Origin: Syntrophobacterales bacterium
GTDB lineage: Bacteria; Desulfobacterota; Desulfobaccia; Desulfobaccales; 0-14-0-80-60-11
Assembly: GCA_020052215.1 (NCBI GenBank)
Contig: JAGVPN010000381.1
Coordinates: 1-11,835 of the forward strand
DNA length: 11,835 nucleotides
Direction: 5' to 3'
The translations under genes were made by a program, and so were the position numbers. Position 1 is the first letter of the stretch. Every line of letters begins with the position of its first letter. This document shows, piece by piece, positions 6,699 through 11,835 of this stretch. The notes below the pieces were generated by a model that did no database searches, was not told where the DNA came from, and saw nothing but the letters and a program-made list of their open reading frames with translations.

Positions 6699-7508
6699 CT
6701 ATCCTTTGAAAATAGCCCGCCGCTTGCGCCAGAACGCCAACCCCGCCAACCCCGAGCCCAGGAGCACCACGGTGCCGGGGAGGGGGACGGTGGAGGTGGA
6801 ACCAGCTTCAAAGTTATCGTATATGACAAAGGGCTTGTCTCCGATTGTGGAGGGCAGGAACATCACAGACAGCATGCCGGTATCTAAATTCTGCAAATCG
6901 TTTCTGTTATTATGTCCAACGTCAACGCCGTCGAGAAAGAAATGAATATAGCCGTCGCTGGAACTCAGCTGCATTTTCAGTTCGTGCCAGCCCTCTGTCC
7001 GAGCAACACCTGTGCTCTGCCAAGGACCATCCGTTGGCGATCCGCCCGGAACAAAGTAATAGTTATCACTGCGATTCCATCTCGAGCCGAACTGTGTATC
7101 AGTCCAATCATCCGGCACTACCCAGTCGGGCACGGCATAGAGCTGACCACCCTTGTTGGCTCCCAAGTCATCGTAGTACATGACTTTGATATACGGGTCA
7201 TATTGTTTAGCCATTGCAGAATGGATGATGTTGGTATTATAGACTACTGCCCACCATTCCCATCCCCCCGGCGTGGAATCTGCGGTTACCTTTACGCCAT
7301 AGTTGCCACTGCCATAATGCGTAGTGGTCTGCTGCATTGTCGCAATTGGCGCATCCCCCCATCGGTACCCTTCATTATCCCAGCCTGGGGCATAATTGCT
7401 GGGACTCCAAGGAGTCTCGAAGTTGTCCTGATAGACATAGGCACTCGAGGGACCGGCCATCAAAAGAGCCAATAAGGTTACGAACACGGCAACGGTTAAT
7501 CGCTTCAT
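6699..7508 (-). CDS. PEP-CTERM sorting-domain secreted protein
   Basis: 269 residues. An N-terminal Sec signal (MKRL then a hydrophobic run to about residue 18, likely cleaved after SSA at 23) and a C-terminal tripartite sorting signal frame a beta-rich body. The sorting signal is VPLPG (241-245), a hydrophobic segment LLGSGLAGLAFW and the basic tail RKRR. Such proteins are exported, held by the C-terminal helix and processed by an exosortase; the family is tied to exopolysaccharide and biofilm in Gram-negative bacteria. The body is rich in Tyr, Trp, Asp and Gly (YVYQDNFETPW, SSSDGYIHFFLDGVDVG, FVIYDNFEAG) and looks like a concanavalin/laminin-G-type jelly roll, but the ligand is unknown. The start at CAT 7506-7508 is backed by GGAGG about eight bases upstream. 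No exosortase gene is in view. Confidence 0.88.
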   Translation of the reverse strand: MKRLTVAVFVTLLALLMAGPSSAYVYQDNFETPWSPSNYAPGWDNEGYRWGDAPIATMQQTTTHYGSGNYGVKVTADSTPGGWEWWAVVYNTNIIHSAMAKQYDPYIKVMYYDDLGANKGGQLYAVPDWVVPDDWTDTQFGSRWNRSDNYYFVPGGSPTDGPWQSTGVARTEGWHELKMQLSSSDGYIHFFLDGVDVGHNNRNDLQNLDTGMLSVMFLPSTIGDKPFVIYDNFEAGSTSTVPLPGTVVLLGSGLAGLAFWRKRRAIFKG

Positions 7509-7552
7509 TTCTCTTTCCTCCTAAACCATAATTTTTATAAATTTTTAAGCTC

Positions 7553-7635
7553 GTTTCCAAGCTGCGCTGGGGAACCCCTTTCCAGCCAAGCGTAGCCTAA
7601 TATTCCTGGTTGTTCCCAGGTGCAACTTGGAAAAG
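7553..7635. repeat. Paired CCAAG/CTTGG repeats in the PEP-CTERM gap
   Basis: GTTTCCAAGCTG-CGCTGGGGAACC (7553-7576) differs at four positions from 9447-9470. GTTCCCAGGTG-CAACTTGGAAA (7612-7633) differs at one position from 3968-3989. They lie in the leader of the gene ending at 6699 and could fold as one larger imperfect cruciform. Confidence 0.65.
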
Positions 7636-7713
7636 ATATGAACCCATGTTCGTGAAAATCCCGGAAGTATTGGTTTCAACCCCTATAGCACGCAGGGTTG
7701 TTGCCCCCGGTGG

Positions 7714-8396
7714 TTAGCCCTTCAGGTTCGCCCGCCGCCGCCGGTAAAACGCCAGCCCCGCCAGGCCCGAGCCCAGGAGCGCCAGGGTGCCGGGGAGGGG
7801 GACGGCATGACCCGCGGTTTTGTTGCTCGCGCCATTATCAAAGCCGCGAAAGCGGGCGACCAAGAACTGGGCGCTTCCCCTATTCCCGGACCCACGGACA
7901 ACTCCTGCACAAAACTCCACTCATCCAGACTGAGGAGGAGGCTCCCGGCCAGGGTGAAGGTGAAAGTTTCTGTTGCTCCCACCGCCAGGCCTTTTGAGGG
8001 TTTGCCGCCCCCCTCAAGGGACTTGAACGTGCTGGCGCCCAGGTCGAATTGCCCGTAAGGCGCGCCGTTGATGCCGTCTTGGAAACCGGGTCCTCCCAGT
8101 AATTTAAAGTTAGGATTGGTGCTCTGAAAAGCAGTGACCGTGGAGATCAGATTGTCCGGGTTGTTCAAAGCGAAACCGGTGAGAAAGCCGCCATTTTCCA
8201 GGGGGCTGGAGTTGTGCAGCAGCACCTGCAGAGTGGCGTGGGAAGCATCCGCGGCGTGGTACGTGATGCTGCCGGTGAAATCTCCCCACTGGCCATCCCC
8301 GAAGATGACCAAGGAAGCTGAGGCCGCCGGGGCCCAAAAGGCCAGGGCCGCGATCAAAATCATCGACGCCGGTTTGAGTTTCAGGAGACTTTTCAT
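7714..8396 (-). pseudogene. PEP-CTERM protein gene with a single frameshift near its 3' end
   Basis: From ATG 8396 the frame encodes a signal peptide (MKSLLKLK ... AASAS) and a beta-rich body with LNNPDNLISTV, GFQDGINGAPYGQFDLGAS, GLAVGATETFTFTLAG and FVQELSVGPGIG. After that the frame turns into out-of-frame sequence. The next frame carries the missing end: SAQFLVARFRGFDNG ... VPLPGTLALLGSG, hydrophobic segment and YRRRR. Adding one G to the GGGG run (plus-strand CCCC, 7877-7880) joins the two into a smooth 227-residue PEP-CTERM protein. As written, the product loses the sorting signal and runs on to 7722. It could be a sequencing error, a true recent mutation or a phase-variable site. The ribosome binding site is weak (AAAGG about 11 bases upstream). 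The body resembles a recurrent PEP-CTERM family with no known function. Confidence 0.82.
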
Positions 8397-8500
8397 GATA
8401 CGATCTATGCCTTTGCCGCCGTGGGAGCGCAGGGGCCACTGCGGCAGGCCGGTAAAACGATCAAGGTTCAAAGTTCAAAGTTGGGGGTATGCCCATCATG

Positions 8501-8537
8501 AACTTTTCATAATTTATGGGTGGGCCAAAGGCCCATG
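8501..8537 (-). repeat. CATGGGC-hairpin dispersed repeat, copy A
   Basis: On the minus strand: CATGGGCCTTTGGCCCACCC, then ATAAATTATGAAAAGTTC. The stem is TGGGCC-TTT-GGCCCA (8521-8535). A near-identical copy lies in the opposite orientation at 10555-10589, and a partial copy (CCGTAAACTATGAAGAG) lies on the minus strand around 3766-3784. The surrounding gap (8397-8578) holds no gene. Confidence 0.7.
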
Positions 8538-8578
8538 AGGAACTGCCTTGGTTTACCCGGGCAAGCGGGGAGAACGAT

Positions 8579-9292
8579 TCAGCCCTTGGCCGCCCGCCGC
8601 CGCCGGTAAAACGCCAACCCCACCAACCCCGAGCCCAGGAGCAGCACGGTGGAGGGCAGGGGAACCACTGTGGCGGTAACAATCGCATTTTCGAAGGAAT
8701 AGGTGGCGGTGTGGGTATCGCCGTTCCAACCGGTTACCACATAGTAGCCGGAAATGTTAAAGGTGTCGCTGAGGTTATAGGCGGAGAGAGGCGTCATCCC
8801 CGGGAGGGGAACTGTATCGCCATCATGGCCATAGTACCAGTGAATGAAGCCGTCAGAGCTCTGCACGGCGCCGCTAAAAGTCCCGGTTAAATCAGTAATC
8901 GTTGAAAAGTTGAAATTCACCACGCTGCCGTATAGGGTGGCGTTGTCTGTACCGTTGGTATTGTTAAGCACCCACTGGTAATTGCCTCTAAAGATGGGGT
9001 CAACACCCGCGTTTGAATCATAGGCAGGCACCGTCCCCGCGGAATTGGCCGCAAAGGTATATTGTCCCAGGTCATTCATTGCCAGGGGTCCGTTGAAAGG
9101 CGGAGCCCAGGTAAAAGCGCCGGAAAAGGAATAGGCGCCGGTGGGTTGGTCATAATTATCCACGACCACGGCGCCGGCGCCCGAAATGGCGCCGATGGTT
9201 ACGGTCGCGGCCCCGGCAATACCACAGAGGGCCACGAGGTATAGGAGGGACAGTAAAATTGCCATCAGGCCCGCTTTTTTGGTGAATTGCAT
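8579..9292 (-). CDS. PEP-CTERM protein under riboswitch control
   Basis: 237 residues from ATG 9292, chosen over the in-frame TTG 9319 because AGGAG lies about eight bases before the ATG and the signal peptide then starts cleanly (MQFTKKAGLMAILLSLLYLV, cleavage likely after GIAGA). The body is rich in Asn, Gly, Ser and Thr (NYQWVLNNTNGTDNATLYGS, SSDGFIHWYYGHDGD), typical of extracellular beta proteins. The C-terminus has VVPLPST (about 209-215), hydrophobic LLLGSGLVGLAFY and RRRR. It shares the SSDG[YF]IH motif with the protein at 6699-7508. It is the first PEP-CTERM gene transcribed on this strand. About 330 bases of leader with a c-di-GMP-I type aptamer precede it, so production should follow c-di-GMP and matrix formation. 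The function of the body is unknown. Confidence 0.88.
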   Translation of the reverse strand: MQFTKKAGLMAILLSLLYLVALCGIAGAATVTIGAISGAGAVVVDNYDQPTGAYSFSGAFTWAPPFNGPLAMNDLGQYTFAANSAGTVPAYDSNAGVDPIFRGNYQWVLNNTNGTDNATLYGSVVNFNFSTITDLTGTFSGAVQSSDGFIHWYYGHDGDTVPLPGMTPLSAYNLSDTFNISGYYVVTGWNGDTHTATYSFENAIVTATVVPLPSTVLLLGSGLVGLAFYRRRRAAKG

Positions 9293-9496
9293 GCCGTTTT
9301 CTCCTGTTGAAAAATTCAAAAGGTTAGAGACAATTTTAAAGTTACAGCCTGGTTAGGACCCGCCTAAAACCCTTAAATTGGTCAGGGCGCGTGGGTTTGT
9401 TTCGATAGGCATACCCTCCTTGGCTGCCCGCTAATTATTTTCCTACGTTACCAAGTTGGCCTGGGGAACCTGGCCAAAACTGCCACCCTGACCCTT
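9293..9496. other. Lower part of the riboswitch leader
   Basis: No gene seen. On the minus strand this is the 204-base stretch between the riboswitch terminator and the PEP-CTERM start codon. It holds one dispersed repeat (9447-9470, GTTACCAAGTTG-GCCTGGGGAACC) and the AGGAG ribosome binding site next to the start codon. Confidence 0.6.
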
Positions 9497-9554
9497 AAAT
9501 AAAAAACCGGGGTACCTGGGGTGACTGTTACGGCGGTCACTTCCGGCAACCCGG
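9497..9554 (-). terminator. Riboswitch expression platform: intrinsic terminator overlapping the aptamer
   Basis: On the minus strand CCGGGTTGCC (9554-9545) can pair with GGTACCCCGG (9516-9507) in nine of ten positions. It encloses a second stem GTGAC/GTCAC (9540-9536 with 9525-9521). The stem is followed at once by TTTTTTATTT (9506-9497). The 5' arm is the conserved 3' segment of the aptamer, so aptamer and terminator folding should exclude each other. That predicts an ON switch: ligand binding spares the aptamer arm and allows read-through. Confidence 0.72.
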
Positions 9555-9622
9555 CTGTCTCTGGTCTAGGAGACCCGTGGCTTTCCGTCCCCGCCTTGCG
9601 GCGAGTTTGGCTTGAACCTGAA
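9541..9622 (-). ncRNA. Cyclic di-GMP-I (GEMM-I) type riboswitch aptamer
   Basis: Read on the minus strand, the core has the GEMM order of elements: AAGCCAAAC (9614-9606), a CGCC-GCAA-GGCG stem capped by a GNRA tetraloop, GGGGACGGAAAGCCACGGG, a GTCTC/GAGAC stem, then AGCCGGGTTGCCGG. The V. cholerae Vc2 aptamer has GGGCAAACC, GGGACGCAAAGCC and GCGGGGUUACCG in the same places. The C to G change in GACGGAAAG is matched by the G to C change in AGCCAAAC, as expected for a swapped base pair. It sits between a promoter and a PEP-CTERM gene, the kind of target expected for c-di-GMP control. Confidence 0.82.
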
Positions 9623-9625
9623 AAT

Positions 9626-9656
9626 TTTATACTACGAAAAAAATCACAATTGTCAA
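9626..9656 (-). promoter_or_regulatory. Sigma-70 type promoter of the riboswitch transcript
   Basis: On the minus strand a perfect TTGACA (9656-9651) is followed after 19 bases by TATAAA (9631-9626); TAGTAT (9634-9629) at 16 bases is an alternative -10. Transcription would begin near 9619, right at the 5' edge of the aptamer. The whole block is AT-rich against a GC-rich genome. Confidence 0.7.
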
Positions 9657-9816
9657 GAAAAAAAATCATAATCTTTTAATTCGGAGTTTAATTAATGTCA
9701 AATTTTTATCATCAAATTTGAAATAATTTTGAAATTGTTTATCCGAAAGCCAGGTTGGAATCCCAGCTTTTTTTATCCGGGAAAAACGTATCCGGGACAC
9801 GTATCCGGGAAAGACG
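9657..9816. other. AT-rich spacer between divergent promoters, with a triple direct repeat
   Basis: No gene seen. 9657-9745 is strongly AT-rich with runs of A and T and could act as an UP element or curved DNA for the riboswitch promoter. A second TTGACA lies at 9701-9696 (minus). TATCCGGGA occurs three times in direct order at 9774-9782, 9789-9797 and 9802-9810, spaced 15 and 13 bases; the last two share ACGTATCCGGGAC or a one-base variant of it. Confidence 0.6.
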
Positions 9817-9845
9817 TTGGCTTATCAGGGCGGATAGTGTAAAAT
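9817..9845 (+). promoter_or_regulatory. Candidate sigma-70 promoter for riboflavin genes
   Basis: TTGGCT (9817-9822), a 17-base spacer and TAAAAT (9840-9845). Transcription would start near 9852, leaving only about 30 bases before the ribE ATG. That is too short for an FMN riboswitch, so RFN control is not supported. Confidence 0.55.
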
Positions 9846-9882
9846 CCTCGCATAATTCGCCGCTTAAAGGATGAGGCGCCCT

Positions 9883-10527
9883 ATGTTCACCGGGTTGGTG
9901 GAAGGCTTTGGCGTGATCGTCGGCCTGACCCCCATGGCTGAGGGTTTGAGGCTCTGGGTCAAGACCTCGTTTCCCGCCACGGAACTCGCCCTGGGGGAGT
10001 CGGTGGCCATCGCCGGGGCCTGCCTGACGGTGGTGGCCCTGGAGGCGCCCCGGGCCGACTTCGAGGTCTCGCCCGAGACCCTGGCCTGCACGACTTTCCC
10101 CTTGAAAAAGGTGGGGGACCGGGTAAACTTAGAAAGGGCCTTGAGAATCGGGGACCGCCTGGGCGGCCACCTGGTCACCGGCCACGTGGACGGGGTCGGG
10201 GTGGTGCGGGAGTTCAGGCCCGGCCCGGCCCATATCCAGATCAAATTCGAGCTGCCCGCCGCCCTGGGCCGCTTCGTTATCGAGAAGGGTTCCATCGCGG
10301 TGGACGGGGTGTCTCTGACCGTAAACGCTTGCACGGGCAACGCCTTCACGGTGAACGTCATCCCCCACACCGCCCGGGAGACCACCCTGGCGAGCCTTAA
10401 AGTGGGGGACCGGGTTAATCTCGAAACGGATATCATCGGCAAGTACGTGGCCCGGCTGCTGGGGAAAGACGGTCCCCAGGACGGTGGCATTACTTCAGAG
10501 CTACTGGCGAAGCACGGGTTTTTGTAG
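9883..10527 (+). CDS. ribE: Riboflavin synthase, alpha subunit
   Basis: 214 residues. It carries out the last step of riboflavin synthesis, dismutating two 6,7-dimethyl-8-ribityllumazine molecules into riboflavin and the pyrimidinedione. The two tandem lumazine-binding barrels are clear. The N-barrel starts MFTGLVEG and contains GESVAIAGACLTVV, VSPETL and VGDRVNLERAL. The C-barrel starts GGHLVTGHVDGVG and contains GSIAVDGVSLTVN, VIPHTARETTL and VGDRVNLETDIIGKYVARLL. ATG 9871 is also in frame, but the family almost always begins MFTG, and GAGG (9873-9876) lies at the right distance before ATG 9883. E. coli calls this gene ribC/ribE. It precedes ribBA on the same strand after a 238-base repeat-rich gap; ribD and ribH are not in the window. 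Confidence 0.95.
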   Translation: MFTGLVEGFGVIVGLTPMAEGLRLWVKTSFPATELALGESVAIAGACLTVVALEAPRADFEVSPETLACTTFPLKKVGDRVNLERALRIGDRLGGHLVTGHVDGVGVVREFRPGPAHIQIKFELPAALGRFVIEKGSIAVDGVSLTVNACTGNAFTVNVIPHTARETTLASLKVGDRVNLETDIIGKYVARLLGKDGPQDGGITSELLAKHGFL

Positions 10528-10554
10528 GTGAGCCGTGAACCGCAAGCAGTCGCA

Positions 10555-10589
10555 CATGGGCTTTTGGCCCACCCGTAAAGCATGAAAGG
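10555..10589 (+). repeat. CATGGGC-hairpin dispersed repeat, copy B
   Basis: CATGGGCTTTTGGCCCACCC, then GTAAAGCATGAAAGG. It matches the minus-strand copy at 8501-8537 in all but about four positions plus one gap. The two are inverted relative to each other, about 2 kb apart, and enclose one PEP-CTERM gene, its riboswitch and ribE. Confidence 0.7.
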
Positions 10590-10597
10590 ATGTGTAG

Positions 10598-10754
10598 GGC
10601 GGGCACTGCCCGCCGTTGGCTACTGCCTTATGCACCGGCGAGACGCCTGTGCCACCAAAAATTTTTCAAGACAGTGAGCAGTAAGTCGTTACTAAAAGAC
10701 TACACCGGCAAGATGCCGGCGCCAATAATAACCGAAAACCGAAAACCAAAAACA
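10598..10754. repeat. Cluster of palindromic repeats between ribE and ribBA
   Basis: GGCGGGC-ACT-GCCCGCC (10598-10614), GCACCGGCG-AGA-CGCCTGTGC with one mismatch (10632-10652), CCGGCA-AGA-TGCCGG (10705-10719), then an ACCGAAAACC/ACCAAAAAC tandem (10731-10753). No gene and no RFN (FMN riboswitch) signature is seen in the gap. The first and second types also occur in degenerate or sister form at 3810-3855 and 5430-5450. Confidence 0.7.
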
Positions 10755-10765
10755 GGTATTTAAAC

Positions 10766-11835
<1,070 letters not shown>

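Noticed and set aside
8461..8688. 75-residue minus-strand frame near the 3' end of the third PEP-CTERM gene
   Set aside because: It is the out-of-frame reading of the PEP-CTERM 3' cassette. Unlike the 7714-8396 case, the in-frame gene is intact.
9541..9622. cGAMP-type (GEMM-Ib) aptamer
   Set aside because: The base aligned with Vc2 position 20 is G, not the A typical of cGAMP aptamers. This rests on a hand alignment.
7509..9720. Sigma-54 (-24/-12) promoters, as known for some PEP-CTERM regulons
   Set aside because: No TGGCAC-N5-TTGC pattern was found upstream of the three genes; the clearest promoter is sigma-70 like.
9846..9882. FMN riboswitch (RFN element) before the riboflavin genes
   Set aside because: The predicted leader is only about 30 bases, and no conserved RFN segments are visible there or in the 10528-10765 gap.

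Overview
The window reads as a chromosomal stretch from a GC-rich, Gram-negative, probably anaerobic bacterium. Lipid A synthesis (LpxB), PEP-CTERM sorting signals, a MetE/UROD-like corrinoid-type methyltransferase and many short palindromic intergenic repeats fit the Desulfobacterota (former Deltaproteobacteria). That placement is inference from gene content, not a database match.

Layout. 1-1519 (+): the 3' part of a MetE/UROD-like methyltransferase gene, then a small two-CBS-domain protein. A bidirectional terminator separates them from a convergent ilvE (1614-2531, -). 2697-6547 (+): a Gfo/Idh/MocA oxidoreductase, lpxB and a class I fructose-bisphosphate aldolase (fbaB), separated by gaps filled with palindromic repeats. 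6699-9292 (-): three PEP-CTERM surface/secreted proteins in a row. The middle one is frameshifted. The first to be transcribed (8579-9292) has a long leader holding a c-di-GMP-I (GEMM-I) type riboswitch with its own promoter and an overlapping terminator. 9883-11835 (+): riboflavin synthase and the start of a RibBA bifunctional enzyme, cut by the window end.

How it fits together. The housekeeping parts are amino acid metabolism (ilvE, methyltransferase), lipid A (lpxB, perhaps the oxidoreductase), central carbon (fbaB) and riboflavin (ribE, ribBA). The accessory part is the PEP-CTERM block. Such proteins are processed by an exosortase, not encoded here, and are linked to exopolysaccharide and biofilm. 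A c-di-GMP sensing leader in front of one of them ties matrix protein production directly to the biofilm second messenger. The aptamer carries what looks like a compensated base-pair swap next to the ligand pocket and keeps the G expected for c-di-GMP rather than cGAMP.

Other notable items: a palindromic repeat inserted in frame inside lpxB; Gln in RibBA where DHBP synthases normally have a metal-binding His; near-identical sorting-signal 3' ends on otherwise unlike PEP-CTERM genes; and several dispersed repeat families. No tRNA, rRNA, CRISPR array or transposase was seen.
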